A DNA stretch of 35,570 bases, from positions 1 through 35,570 of the forward strand of contig JANXBW010000038.1 in assembly GCA_025060325.1 (NCBI GenBank), in the 5' to 3' direction. Under the pieces are notes generated by a model. The model made no database searches and was not told the origin of the DNA. It saw only the letters and a list, made by a program, of their open reading frames with translations. Every line of letters starts with the position of its first letter. Position 1 is the first letter of the stretch. Shown here piece by piece: positions 17,690 through 26,831 of the stretch. The DNA is from Thermoguttaceae bacterium (GTDB lineage: Bacteria > Planctomycetota > Planctomycetia > Pirellulales > Thermoguttaceae). Position numbers and translations under genes: made by a program.

Positions 17690-18274
17690 ATGGGCTACGA
17701 AGTGGAAGTCAAATATCCTGTCACTGACGCGGCTTGCTTGCAAGCTGCGCTGGAAAAGCTCGGCGTCCAATGGACGGAGAGGGTTGTTGAGCAAGACATT
17801 TATTTTCAGCATCCCTGTCGAGACTTTGCGTCAACAGACGAAGCCCTTAGATTGCGCGAGGCAGGGGGCAAGGCCTTTTTGACTTATAAGGGTCGGAAGA
17901 CGGACTCGGTGACGAAAACGCGTCAAGAAATCGATCTGCCTTTGGATCTTGCGGCGACACCGATCTCTTTATGGGTACGCTTGTTGGCAGAATTGGGATT
18001 TCGCCAGGTTGCGCCTGTGGTCAAAACCCGGTGCCGGGGATTTGTGGTTTGGGAAGGCAAGAGAATCCAGGTCTGCGTTGACGATGTAGCAGAATTAGGT
18101 TGCTTTTTGGAGTTAGAACTTCCCGCCGAGGAGGAAAATCTGGCCGAGGCCCGCGAGGTCGTGCTCTCTTTAGGAAGGCACTTGGGATTTGACCGCTCGG
18201 AAAGGCGAAGCTACCTCGAGCTTTTGCTTGAGAAGCGATCGGAGAAGTTTCCGCCGGTGATTTCCGGAGGATGA
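17690..18274 (+). CDS. CYTH domain protein (class IV adenylate cyclase / triphosphatase-like)
   Basis: The 194-residue product starts with the signature ExExK (E4, E6, K8 in YEVEVKYPV) of the CYTH triphosphate tunnel fold. Later acidic/basic strands follow (EALRLREAG, FLTYKGRK, TRQEIDLPL, CVDDVAELGCFLELEL), as in CyaB-type class IV adenylate cyclases. Family members act on triphosphates: ATP to cAMP, or hydrolysis of inorganic or thiamine triphosphate. Which applies here is not decidable. The ATG at 17690 is chosen because GGAGGA (17675-17680) precedes it; a frame open further upstream to 17471 adds 73 residues without family character. Confidence 0.88.
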   Translation: MGYEVEVKYPVTDAACLQAALEKLGVQWTERVVEQDIYFQHPCRDFASTDEALRLREAGGKAFLTYKGRKTDSVTKTRQEIDLPLDLAATPISLWVRLLAELGFRQVAPVVKTRCRGFVVWEGKRIQVCVDDVAELGCFLELELPAEEENLAEAREVVLSLGRHLGFDRSERRSYLELLLEKRSEKFPPVISGG

Positions 18275-18469
18275 ACTTGTGGACATTAATTGGCGGCGTA
18301 GCGGTACGGGGTGTTAGCAATGGCCCTTAGCTTGCACAAGAGGCAAAGCGTTAAGTTGCATTTTGAGCGGTTCGCTGCATTATCGCCAGTAGCCATTGCG
18401 GGTAAAGGGCGGGCGGTTCTGGGGCTGTAGGGAGGCTCGGGGATATTTGCTCAAAGGAACCCAGCTAGC

Positions 18470-19315
18470 ATGAGGAGCTTTGACAACGTTGCCATTGTGG
18501 GTGTGGGCTTAATTGGTGGTTCGATTGGGCTTGCCCTTAGGCAGCGAAAATTGGCCGGCAAAGTCATCGGCATTGGCCGAAGACAGTCCTCCTTGCGAAT
18601 TGCTCGGCAAATGGGGGCTGTCGACACCACCACCATCAACCTAGCCCGGGGGGTAGCCGAGGCAGAGCTTATCTTCGTCTGCACGCCGGTGGGGCAAATT
18701 CCGGATCATATTCGTCAGGTGGCCGAGCATTGTCCTGTCGGGGCACTGATCACCGACGTAGGGAGCACCAAACAAGTGATCGTGGAAAGCGTCGACGGAA
18801 AGCTACCTCGGCAATGCCGGTTTCTCGGGGGACATCCAATTGCCGGGGGAGAGCGGACCGGGCCGGCTCATGCACGGGCCGATCTCTTTGACGGTCGGGT
18901 AACCGTGTTGACACCCACGAAAAACACATTGGCCGAGGACTTTGACACGTTGTCCCAGCTTTGGTCGCAATTAGGCGCGGTGGTGGTCCGGATGAGTCCT
19001 GAAGAGCATGACAAGGTCCTGGCCATGACTAGCCATTTGCCGCACCTTGTGGCTGCGGCACTGGCAGGGATTCTGCCTGAAGAGTTGTTCCGGTTTGTGG
19101 GTACTGGATTTTTGGACACGACGCGAATTGCGGCTGGCTCCCCGGAATTATGGCGCGACATCTTTGTCCAGAATCGTCAAAACGTCCAGCACTGGCTTGG
19201 TGTTTTGCAGCAGAAGCTAAACCAATTTGGTCAGGCGCTGGCCCGGGGTGATGCCCAAAGCCTGGAAAGCTTATTGGAGGAGGGCAAAAGACACCGCGAT
19301 GCTTTGGCAGGTTGA
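18470..19315 (+). CDS. tyrA: Prephenate dehydrogenase
   Basis: It converts prephenate to 4-hydroxyphenylpyruvate with NAD+ on the way to tyrosine (arogenate use cannot be excluded). The 281-residue protein has the dinucleotide motif GVGLIGGS (11-18), the TDVGSTK segment (95-101), the substrate-site HPIAGGERTGP (122-132) and a helical dimerisation half containing MTSHLPHLVAAALAG. There is no chorismate mutase or ACT domain. Its 3' end overlaps the ATG of the PurL gene by 17 bases, so the two are likely translationally coupled although the pathways differ. Confidence 0.94.
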   Translation: MRSFDNVAIVGVGLIGGSIGLALRQRKLAGKVIGIGRRQSSLRIARQMGAVDTTTINLARGVAEAELIFVCTPVGQIPDHIRQVAEHCPVGALITDVGSTKQVIVESVDGKLPRQCRFLGGHPIAGGERTGPAHARADLFDGRVTVLTPTKNTLAEDFDTLSQLWSQLGAVVVRMSPEEHDKVLAMTSHLPHLVAAALAGILPEELFRFVGTGFLDTTRIAAGSPELWRDIFVQNRQNVQHWLGVLQQKLNQFGQALARGDAQSLESLLEEGKRHRDALAG

Positions 19316-22300
19316 TGTACGACCTTCCCCCCGGCAGCCGGATCTTGTTGGACGGACCCTGACTCAGGATGGCCTTGATCTTGGCCTGCCGGATGGGCTG
19401 AGTATCCGCGCGGCCCGAGGCTTTCTCATCCAGGGGCCTCTTTCCCGTCAACAAATCGAGCAAGCAGTTGGGGAGCTTCTGTGCGACACGGTGGTTGAGG
19501 AAGCGGTGTTTGCGCCGGTTGGCTCCCCGGAGCTGAATGATCTCCCGGCCGGTTTCCATCATTTGGTTTACGTATTGCCAAAGCCGGGGGTTATGGATCC
19601 GGTTGCCCAGAGCACGCAGGCTGCCCTCCGCGATCTGGGCCTTGAGGTAGAAGCGGTGCGGACGTTTCGCAAGTTTTGGATCACTGCGCTTGGGGAGGGG
19701 CAGCTTGAGCAACTTTGTTCGCGCATCTTGGCAAACGAGGCCATCGAGCAGGTAATCATCGGTCCACTCCGAGTTGAGCGATTGGATTTCGGTCGACCTT
19801 ATGAATTTCACCTGGTCCGGGTGCCCATTCGCCAGATGGACGACCAGGCACTTGAAAGGCTTAGTCGCGAGGGGCAACTCTATCTGTCGCTTGTGGAAAT
19901 GCGGGCTATCCGCGATTACTTTTGTCAACTCGGCCGCGATCCGACTGACGTCGAACTGGAGACCCTGGCCCAGACTTGGAGTGAGCATTGTAGCCACAAG
20001 ACACTTGCTGGACCCATCGATTATGAGGATGAAAATGGCCGCCGCGTTTTCCGCAACATGTTGCGGGAGACGATTTTTGCCGCCACGGAGAAAATCCGAC
20101 AAGCGCTGGGCCCGAACGACTGGTGTGTGAGCGTCTTTGAGGACAATGCAGGGATTGTCCGGTTCGATGACGAGTACCATATCGTCTTCAAAGTTGAGAC
20201 GCATAATCACCCCTCGGCTATCGAGCCTTACGGCGGGGCAAGCACAGGGATCGGCGGGGTCATCCGTGATCCCTTGGGCACCGGGCTTGGGGCCAAACCG
20301 ATTTGCAATACCGATGTCTTTTGTTTTGCGCCGCCTGATACCCCGTACGAGTCGCTCCCCCCGGGCGTGCTTCATCCACGGCGGATCATGCGGGGCGTTG
20401 TGGCCGGTGTTCGCGATTACGGCAACCGAATGGGTATCCCCACCGTCGCTGGAGCGATCTTTTTTGATCCCCGCTATTTAGGCAATCCACTTGTTTACTG
20501 CGGCAACGTCGGGCTGCTGCCCCGAGACAAAGCGCGAAAATCCCCTCAGCCGGGTGACTTTATTGTGGTAGTGGGAGGCCGAACCGGCCGCGATGGTATC
20601 CATGGTGCCACATTTAGCTCGGCGGAGCTGACAAGTCACAGCGAGGAAATATCCGGCGGTGCCGTTCAGATCGGCAACCCGATTACCGAAAAGATGCTTG
20701 TTGACATTCTCTTAGTGGCTCGGGATAGGGGACTGTATCGGGGGATTACCGACTGCGGCGCTGGGGGCTTTTCCAGTGCCGTGGGGGAAATGGCCCGCGA
20801 AATTGGGGCAGTGGTGTGGCTCGAGCGGGTCCCGCTGAAGTACGAGGGGCTTTCGTACACGGAAATCTGGATCTCCGAGGCCCAGGAGCGAATGGTTCTG
20901 GCCGTGCCGCCGCAATGCTGGCCGGAGCTGGAAGCCCTGTGCCGATCGGAAGGGGTAGAGGCGACGGTGATTGGCGAATTTCGGCCCACCGGGCGGCTTG
21001 AGCTTTTCTACCAAGGTCATCAGGTGGCACATTTGGAGATGAACTTTCTCCATCGGGGTCGGCCGGCAGTGATGCGGAAGGCTGTTTACCGGCCTCGAGC
21101 TGAAGACGATCGCATCTGCGGGGATCGCTGGCCGCCTGATTACACCGAGGACCTCCGGCGGATCCTTGGCTCGCTTAACGTGGCAAGTAAACACTGGGTG
21201 ATCCGCCAGTATGATCACGAGGTGCAAGGGGGCAGTGTCATCAAGCCTTTGGTGGGCCGGGAGAATGATGGTCCTAGCGATGCGGCGGTACTTCGTCCAC
21301 GCCTCGATTCCTACCGAGGTATTGCCATCGCCTGTGGGATGAACCCATGTTACGGGGATTTTGACACTTACTGGATGGCGGCAAGCGCCATTGACGAGGC
21401 CATACGCAACTGTGTTGCCGTGGGGGCTGATCCCCAGCAAGTAGCTCTCTTGGACAATTTCTGCTGGGGGAACACCGACCGCCCGGAAACACTCGGGTCG
21501 CTTGTGCGAGCGGCCTTGGCCTGTCACGACATGGCGATCGCTTTTGGTACCCCGTTTATTAGCGGAAAGGATAGTCTCAACAACGAATTTCGCCCGGCTG
21601 GCTCGGAAAAGACGATCTGTATTCCCCCCTCGCTTTTAATCAGTGCCCTGGCGATTGTGCCGGACGTCCGCCGCTGTGTCACCATGGATCTGAAGGAGCC
21701 GGGCAACTTCGTGTACCTGGTGGGGGTCACCCGGAACGAGCTTGGTGGCTCCCATTACTGCTTAGTGCAGGGGAAATCGTGCGGACGAGTTCCTCGTGTT
21801 GACGCGCCGCTTGCCGGGCGGATCTTCCGTGCCATGCACCAAGCGATTAGCCGGGGGCTGGTCCGGGCCTGCCATGACCTTAGCGAAGGCGGGTTGGCCG
21901 TGGCTGCTGCCGAAATGGCTTTCGCTGGTGGATTGGGCCTGCGGCTATTTCTGGCCCAGATTCCTAGTGATCTTACCCCTCCGGGGGAGGCCCAGCAGCA
22001 AGTTGAAAAGTGGCGGGCAAGATGGCCAGGTGAGGAGATTCACCCGTTGTCTGCCTGGCCGGCAGCAGTGCCAATCTTGCTCTTTAGCGAATCCAATAGT
22101 AGGTTCTTGGTGGAAGTTCGCCCCAGCGACGCACCTGCCTTTGAGGCCCTTTTTGTCGGCCTGCCCTGCGCCCTTGTGGGAGAGGTGACGGAAACTACCT
22201 ACCTTGAGATTGTCGGCCTCCCGGTACCGTACGGGCAAGGACTGCCGGATGAGGAAGAGCACTTAGGGGCACCGCTTGTTATCCGCGCTTCCCTTGGCGA

Positions 22301-22337
22301 GTTAAAAGCGGCCTGGCAAAAACCCTTGGATTGGTGA
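19299..22337 (+). CDS. purL: Phosphoribosylformylglycinamidine synthase, PurS-PurL fusion
   Basis: It makes FGAM from FGAR, ATP and ammonia (fourth step of purine synthesis). The 1012-residue protein is longer than small PurL (about 730-800) and shorter than the large, glutaminase-bearing form (about 1300). The first 165 residues look like two PurS-like halves, the second with PKPGVMDPVAQSTQAAL and ILANEAIEQVII. The synthase part follows: WSEHCSHKT (H230), VETHNHPSAIEPYGGASTG (299-317), GGRTGRDGIHGATFSS, and a second AIR-synthase-like half with SGKDSLNN and ACHDLSEGGLAVA. The ammonia source would be the separate PurQ encoded 3.3 kb downstream. ATG 19299 is internal to the end of tyrA. Confidence 0.95.
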   Translation: MLWQVDVRPSPRQPDLVGRTLTQDGLDLGLPDGLSIRAARGFLIQGPLSRQQIEQAVGELLCDTVVEEAVFAPVGSPELNDLPAGFHHLVYVLPKPGVMDPVAQSTQAALRDLGLEVEAVRTFRKFWITALGEGQLEQLCSRILANEAIEQVIIGPLRVERLDFGRPYEFHLVRVPIRQMDDQALERLSREGQLYLSLVEMRAIRDYFCQLGRDPTDVELETLAQTWSEHCSHKTLAGPIDYEDENGRRVFRNMLRETIFAATEKIRQALGPNDWCVSVFEDNAGIVRFDDEYHIVFKVETHNHPSAIEPYGGASTGIGGVIRDPLGTGLGAKPICNTDVFCFAPPDTPYESLPPGVLHPRRIMRGVVAGVRDYGNRMGIPTVAGAIFFDPRYLGNPLVYCGNVGLLPRDKARKSPQPGDFIVVVGGRTGRDGIHGATFSSAELTSHSEEISGGAVQIGNPITEKMLVDILLVARDRGLYRGITDCGAGGFSSAVGEMAREIGAVVWLERVPLKYEGLSYTEIWISEAQERMVLAVPPQCWPELEALCRSEGVEATVIGEFRPTGRLELFYQGHQVAHLEMNFLHRGRPAVMRKAVYRPRAEDDRICGDRWPPDYTEDLRRILGSLNVASKHWVIRQYDHEVQGGSVIKPLVGRENDGPSDAAVLRPRLDSYRGIAIACGMNPCYGDFDTYWMAASAIDEAIRNCVAVGADPQQVALLDNFCWGNTDRPETLGSLVRAALACHDMAIAFGTPFISGKDSLNNEFRPAGSEKTICIPPSLLISALAIVPDVRRCVTMDLKEPGNFVYLVGVTRNELGGSHYCLVQGKSCGRVPRVDAPLAGRIFRAMHQAISRGLVRACHDLSEGGLAVAAAEMAFAGGLGLRLFLAQIPSDLTPPGEAQQQVEKWRARWPGEEIHPLSAWPAAVPILLFSESNSRFLVEVRPSDAPAFEALFVGLPCALVGEVTETTYLEIVGLPVPYGQGLPDEEEHLGAPLVIRASLGELKAAWQKPLDW

Positions 22338-22366
22338 TCGTCAACGCGTGGAAGAGGAAACTACTC

Positions 22367-24334
22367 ATGAGAGGCGTTAATGTGCGCTCGGCGGTGCTGA
22401 TCCTATTCTTTTTGGGCGTGTTGGGTATCACTTCATCGTCGATCCATGCCCAGGATGTATCGGTGTGGGTTGTAGATCCGCATGTAAAAGTTTTTCGTGA
22501 TACAACTCCGCCGGCGGGTGGTGATCTTCCTGGTCAAATCCACCTGAAGGCGGCCCGGAACGAGTTTGAGCCAGCCCAGGTTGCGGTTCGATCGCGGCAG
22601 GAGCTTAAAGGGTTGCGGGTTGAGTGGGGGGCCTTGCAGCACGAAAGTGGTGCGACGATTCCCAGCCAGTGTCTGACGTGGATTTTTGTGGGCTTCATCC
22701 CTATGCCCAAGAACACTCCGGGTTCTGAGGGCATTCGCATTTGCCAAGCACCGTGCGATGTTCCCGATCCCCTTCTTGCAGATCGTGTGATGGATCTCCC
22801 TCCCGAGCGGACCCAACCCATTTGGTTGACCGTCCGAGTTCCGGCCGAGGCAGCCGCCGGGAAATATCAAGGCGAAATACGCCTTGTGGCAGACAATTGG
22901 CAAGCGAGCGTGCCTGTGGTTCTAGAGGTCTTCGATTTTGTCCTCCCGAGTGATCGCCATCTTTGGATGACCAATTGGTTCAATCTCAACAACATTGCCC
23001 GGGCACATAATGTTGACATGTGGTCGGAAGCCTTTTGGGAGATCCTGGCACGCTACGCGCGGAATATGGCCGAGCATCGCCAAAACGTGGTCCTTGTGCC
23101 TTGGACGCTTGTTGACATTTATCGGGAGGCTGATGGCACACTCTCCTTCGACTTTGCCCGATTTGATCGGTACGTTCGACTGTTTATGGATGCCGGGGTG
23201 GCTGGCCAGCTAGAAATCAGCCACGTTGGCCGAGGGGAAAAGGGTTGGGGCACCACGTTCGTTTTGAACGGAGTGACGGCGGTAGACCGCCAAAGCAATA
23301 AGCGGATTCGGCTTTCGCCGGAAGAAGGATTGCGTCCGCTTTTAAAAGCGCTTGAAGAGCATTTGGACAAGCAAGGTTGGCTAAAGCGGAGCATGATCCA
23401 CGTCGCCGACGAGCCGATTCTGACCAATTTGGATTCCTGGAAAAAAGCCTCGGCTTTTGTTCGCGAAGCTGCGCCGAGAATCCGGCGGATTGAGGCCATA
23501 GAAACGATTGGCCTGGAGGGCTATCTGGAAGTTTGGGTGCCCCAGCTTAGCCACTTCGAGCGGTGGCGACAGGCGTATGAAGCTAGGCGCAACCAGGGTG
23601 AGTTTTGGTACTATATTTGCGTCAACCCCCACGGGAGCGTGTATCCGAATCGTTTTCTGGACTATCCCCTTTCTGCGGTCCGGGTGCTCCATTGGATAAA
23701 CTTCTCGGAAAAGCTCCGTGGCTATTTGCACTGGGGTTGGAATTTCTGGGGTGAAAACCCCTTCGGTCCGCCGACCGACCGGTTGCCGCCTGGCGATACT
23801 CACATCGTCTATCCTGGTCCCGACGGCCCGCTTAACTCGCTACGATGGGAAATCCAGCGGGAAAGTGTGGAGGATTTCGAATACTTGCACCTACTTGCCG
23901 TGGAGCTTACCCGGCTGAAAGAGCAGCAAGGCGAAAAGGCTGCCTGGTTTGATCCGTGCCGTTACCCCATGGAACTTGCGCGTAAAGTGGTGCCGTCGAT
24001 CGTGACTTTCGAGCGAGATCCCAAGCGGATCATGAGGGTTCGCGAGGAGCTAGCGGAGGCCATTGTGGCTGCCCGGCAAAGTCCGCTCCTTCTCGTTCAG
24101 ACCGAGCCCTCTGCAGACACCGTGCTTTGGGATGGCCCGGTAGTTGTGGAGTTATTCGGGTTGACCGAGCCAGGGGCCGAGGTTGTTGTCAACGGCCGGA
24201 AAGTTGCTCTCCGCGAGGATGGCACGTTCCAGGTGCGGCTATCTCCGTCTCGTCCAGCCGGCGAGGTTGTCGTCCAGGTGCGGAAAGACGGCCAGAGCAA
24301 GACCTTGCGGAAACAATTCGTCATTAAGCCATAA
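22367..24334 (+). CDS. Exported DUF4091 (GH123-like) glycoside hydrolase-type protein
   Basis: The product (655 residues) has a signal peptide (hydrophobic stretch 8-25, cleavage near SIHAQ). It has an N-terminal beta-sandwich-like region (about 30-190), then a TIM-barrel region with an adjacent acidic pair D348-E349 (IHVADEP), the arrangement used by GH123 beta-N-acetylgalactosaminidases. A C-terminal Ig-like domain (about 580-655, VELFGLTEPGAEVVVNGR) follows. It is probably periplasmic or outer-surface and acts on amino-sugar glycans; the substrate is an inference. The ATG at 22367 (with GAGGAA upstream) is preferred to a TTG overlapping the purL stop. It interrupts the purL-purQ order. Confidence 0.88.
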   Translation: MRGVNVRSAVLILFFLGVLGITSSSIHAQDVSVWVVDPHVKVFRDTTPPAGGDLPGQIHLKAARNEFEPAQVAVRSRQELKGLRVEWGALQHESGATIPSQCLTWIFVGFIPMPKNTPGSEGIRICQAPCDVPDPLLADRVMDLPPERTQPIWLTVRVPAEAAAGKYQGEIRLVADNWQASVPVVLEVFDFVLPSDRHLWMTNWFNLNNIARAHNVDMWSEAFWEILARYARNMAEHRQNVVLVPWTLVDIYREADGTLSFDFARFDRYVRLFMDAGVAGQLEISHVGRGEKGWGTTFVLNGVTAVDRQSNKRIRLSPEEGLRPLLKALEEHLDKQGWLKRSMIHVADEPILTNLDSWKKASAFVREAAPRIRRIEAIETIGLEGYLEVWVPQLSHFERWRQAYEARRNQGEFWYYICVNPHGSVYPNRFLDYPLSAVRVLHWINFSEKLRGYLHWGWNFWGENPFGPPTDRLPPGDTHIVYPGPDGPLNSLRWEIQRESVEDFEYLHLLAVELTRLKEQQGEKAAWFDPCRYPMELARKVVPSIVTFERDPKRIMRVREELAEAIVAARQSPLLLVQTEPSADTVLWDGPVVVELFGLTEPGAEVVVNGRKVALREDGTFQVRLSPSRPAGEVVVQVRKDGQSKTLRKQFVIKP

Positions 24335-24440
24335 AAAAGCTCGGGTGGGTCAACAATCCCGGGTTAGGCTTTGGGTCGACTGGGGTAGGGCTGAGGCCCC
24401 AAAACCAAGCGGCTGCGATATTTTTCCTGGATAACCAGCA

Positions 24441-25517
24441 ATGACGAATTTCTCCGTGAACCGTCGCCAGGCCGTCCGCTGTCTGGCGGCTTCCCCTGCA
24501 TTGAGCTTACTAAAACCCTTGTGTACTCAAGAGGCGGAGGCCTCTGGAAGGCCGGAAGCCTTGGGGGTTAGGCTCCAAGATGAGCCCGAGCCGGCTGCAC
24601 AGCGCGGCGCTGCCCTCCCGACCCAAAGCGCCGCTGATGAGAAAACTAAGACCAAAAACCGGCGGTTTCGAACGGCCCTTGTGCCCTCGGCTGTAGGCAT
24701 CCGGCTTAGTCAACAGGAGGCGATCGCCGCTGCGCGTCAATACGGCTTTGAGGCTGTAGAGCCCCAGATCGATTATCTGGCGCGGCTATCCGATGACGAG
24801 CTTGCGGTCCTTCGGGAGCAGATGGCTCAGGCCGGCTTAGTGTGGTCCGCAGCAGGTCTACCTGTTGACTTCCGCGGTGCTGAGGAACGGTTTGCCGAAG
24901 GTCTTAAGCGCCTGCCGGACTATGCCCGGCAGCTCAGACGGATAGGCGTGGATCGCGTAGGGACTTATATCCAGCCGGTTCACCGCCAGCTCACCTACCT
25001 GGAGAACTTCCGCCTTCATGTGGCGCGATTCCGGGCAATGGCCGAGGTTTTGGGCGAATTCGGTATTCGGCTTGGGATTGAGTACGTGGGTCCCAAACGG
25101 TCGTGGACGGCGGGGCGCTACCCTTTTATCCACACCTTAAAAGAATTGCGGGAACTTATCGAGGCAATTGCCAATCCGGCCGTGGGGTTTACGCTCGACA
25201 GCTGGCATTGGTATACGGCGGGGGAAACCACCGCGGATATCCTGGCCTTGCCCGGCAAAGACGTGCTTATTGTCCACTTGAATGACGCTCCGGCTGGCAT
25301 CCCAGTTGACGAGCAGGTTGACTCCGTTCGCGAGCTGCCTCTTGCCACTGGGGTGATTGATATGAAGGGCTTTTTGGGCGCACTGGTGGAAATTGGCTTT
25401 GAGGGCCCCGCTTATATCGAGCCATTTAAGGCCGAGCTACGCCGACTGCCAACGGAAAAGGCTCTTGCGCTGGTCGCCGAGTCGATGAAAAAATGTATAG
25501 CTCTCATTGAGTCGTAA
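24441..25517 (+). CDS. Exported sugar phosphate isomerase/epimerase-like TIM barrel protein
   Basis: The 358-residue protein starts with a Tat-like region (NRRQAVRCLAASPA, residues 7-20), followed by a low-complexity linker to about residue 75. The rest is a xylose-isomerase-like (AP endonuclease family 2) barrel: GFEAVEPQ (102-109), IEYVGPK with E214, LDSWHW with D253 and H256, HLNDAP with H279, and IEPF with E327, the usual divalent-metal ligands. Such proteins isomerise or epimerise sugars, inositols or keto acids; the substrate is unknown. Planctomycetes carry many exported versions. It lies between the DUF4091 gene and purQ on the same strand. Confidence 0.87.
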   Translation: MTNFSVNRRQAVRCLAASPALSLLKPLCTQEAEASGRPEALGVRLQDEPEPAAQRGAALPTQSAADEKTKTKNRRFRTALVPSAVGIRLSQQEAIAAARQYGFEAVEPQIDYLARLSDDELAVLREQMAQAGLVWSAAGLPVDFRGAEERFAEGLKRLPDYARQLRRIGVDRVGTYIQPVHRQLTYLENFRLHVARFRAMAEVLGEFGIRLGIEYVGPKRSWTAGRYPFIHTLKELRELIEAIANPAVGFTLDSWHWYTAGETTADILALPGKDVLIVHLNDAPAGIPVDEQVDSVRELPLATGVIDMKGFLGALVEIGFEGPAYIEPFKAELRRLPTEKALALVAESMKKCIALIES

Positions 25518-25597
25518 CCAAGGCTGTGGGTTTGTGTTTGCCGACCAGTTCCTTCAGGGAGCAAGGAAGGCAGCAAACTTTTCGATCGGGTTGTCCT

Positions 25598-26419
25598 ATG
25601 GGAACAAAGCCACGGGTTTTAGTGCTTCGGGCACCGGGAACCAATTGCGACGTGGAGACGGCCTACGCCTTCGAGGTAGCTGGGGCCGTTGCGGAAAGAG
25701 TGCATGTCGCCCGGCTGCTTGAATCCCCTCAACTTCTCCGGAATTACCAGATCCTCTGTATTCCCGGCGGATTTAGTTACGGGGACGATATAGCCGCGGG
25801 CAGAATCCTGGCTACTCAGCTGCGGGTTCACTTGGGCGAGGTCCTTGCGGAATTTTGCAGCCGGGACCGGTTGGTGCTGGGGATTTGTAACGGCTTTCAG
25901 GTGTTGTTAAAAGCGGGCTTGCTCGTTGCGCCTCGCCCGGAGGCAGGGATTCCCGCGACGTTGACCTGGAATGACACCGGCCGATTTGAGGACCGGTGGG
26001 TGTACCTTCGCGTGGTGGGGGAAAAGTGCGTGTTCCTAAGGGGTATTGACCGGATGTATCTTCCCGTGGCGCATGCCGAAGGGAAATTTCTCTGCCGCGA
26101 TGAGGCGACGCTCCGCCAACTGGAAGCTGCGGGCCAGCTGGTCCTCCGGTATGCTTTGCCGCCCTGTCGACAGGGATTAGGCGGCGGTTCCCTGGTCGCA
26201 AATCAAACGGGGCTAATTCCTTTTCCTTACAACCCCAACGGCTCTCAAGGGAATGTGGCCGGGATGTGTGATGAGACTGGGCGAATTTTCGGCCTTATGC
26301 CCCACCCGGAGCGCCACATCGATCCCACCCATCACCCTCGCTGGACACGCGGGGAAGCTGGGCCGGAAGGAGATGGGCTGCGGATCTTTCGAAATGCCGT
26401 GGAGTACTTCGCCGGGTAG
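25598..26419 (+). CDS. purQ: Phosphoribosylformylglycinamidine synthase, glutaminase subunit
   Basis: It is a class I glutamine amidotransferase that supplies ammonia to PurL. Of 273 residues, RAPGTNCD (11-18), IPGGFSYGDDIAAGR (55-69), the nucleophile C97 (GICNGFQ) and H236/E238 (MPHPERH) complete the triad. At 273 residues it is somewhat longer than the roughly 225-residue Bacillus type, and nearer the long PurQ forms that pair with large PurL proteins. The ATG at 25598 starts directly at the family N-terminus; the ribosome binding site is weak. The gene is followed by a strong terminator. Confidence 0.95.
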   Translation: MGTKPRVLVLRAPGTNCDVETAYAFEVAGAVAERVHVARLLESPQLLRNYQILCIPGGFSYGDDIAAGRILATQLRVHLGEVLAEFCSRDRLVLGICNGFQVLLKAGLLVAPRPEAGIPATLTWNDTGRFEDRWVYLRVVGEKCVFLRGIDRMYLPVAHAEGKFLCRDEATLRQLEAAGQLVLRYALPPCRQGLGGGSLVANQTGLIPFPYNPNGSQGNVAGMCDETGRIFGLMPHPERHIDPTHHPRWTRGEAGPEGDGLRIFRNAVEYFAG

Positions 26420-26440
26420 CAACGCCGAGGACGGTCTCCG

Positions 26441-26474
26441 GCGGGGGCCGAGTTGGCTCAGTCCCCCGCTTTTT
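26441..26474 (+). terminator. Rho-independent terminator after purQ
   Basis: GCGGGGG (26441-26447) pairs exactly with CCCCCGC (26463-26469), and an inner GAG/CTC pair extends the stem. Five T residues follow at 26470-26474. It lies 22 nt after the purQ stop, so it should end the transcript that runs through purQ. Confidence 0.88.
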
Positions 26475-26831
26475 CCCGTCATGTGCTTGTCGCTTAAGCC
26501 GACTAATTTCCCGAGAGATCTTTGGTTGGGTCGGGAATCGTTCTGTGTTCGAGGACTCTCCGGGAATATTTAGCTTTTTGATTAGCCCCAGTTGGGGGAG
26601 TAAGATGTCAATGGGCCCGGTTTTTGCTAGACACAGCCGGGGGTGCTCCAGCGAGTAAAGTTCGTTTATTACGTCTTTCGCGTTGATAATCGAGAGGCTC
26701 GAAAGAGGTTTACCTTTCCGCCTTATTGGCTAAAGCCAAGCTGGCGGGCACCGAGTGGGGTGATTGGGCGCTTTGGGGGAGAAAATAACTGCCGGATAGT
26801 GGTGGCAGGAGATGTACGCAGGAGAAAGACT
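26475..26831. other. Upstream region of the zinc-ribbon gene
   Basis: About 355 bases without a gene. The frame of the zinc-ribbon gene stays open upstream to 26643, but the extra 63 residues have no zinc-ribbon character. A symmetric hairpin occupies 26718-26747 and is listed separately. Confidence 0.5.
26718..26747 (+). promoter_or_regulatory. Symmetric two-stem hairpin in the leader of the zinc-ribbon gene
   Basis: CCGCC (26718-26722) pairs with GGCGG (26743-26747), and TTGGC (26726-26730) with GCCAA (26735-26739), around a TAAA tetraloop and a symmetric 3x3 internal loop. It ends 84 nt before the ATG and has no T tract. A cis-acting RNA element or protein-binding site is inferred. Confidence 0.5.

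Noticed and set aside
19029-20375. 448-codon open frame on the minus strand across tyrA and purL
   Set aside because: It lies antisense to two well-supported enzymes, has no recognisable motif and a Pro/Lys/Arg-rich composition typical of antisense shadows in GC-rich genes.
20712-21527. 271-codon minus-strand frame inside purL
   Set aside because: Fully antisense to the conserved synthase domain; no family resemblance.
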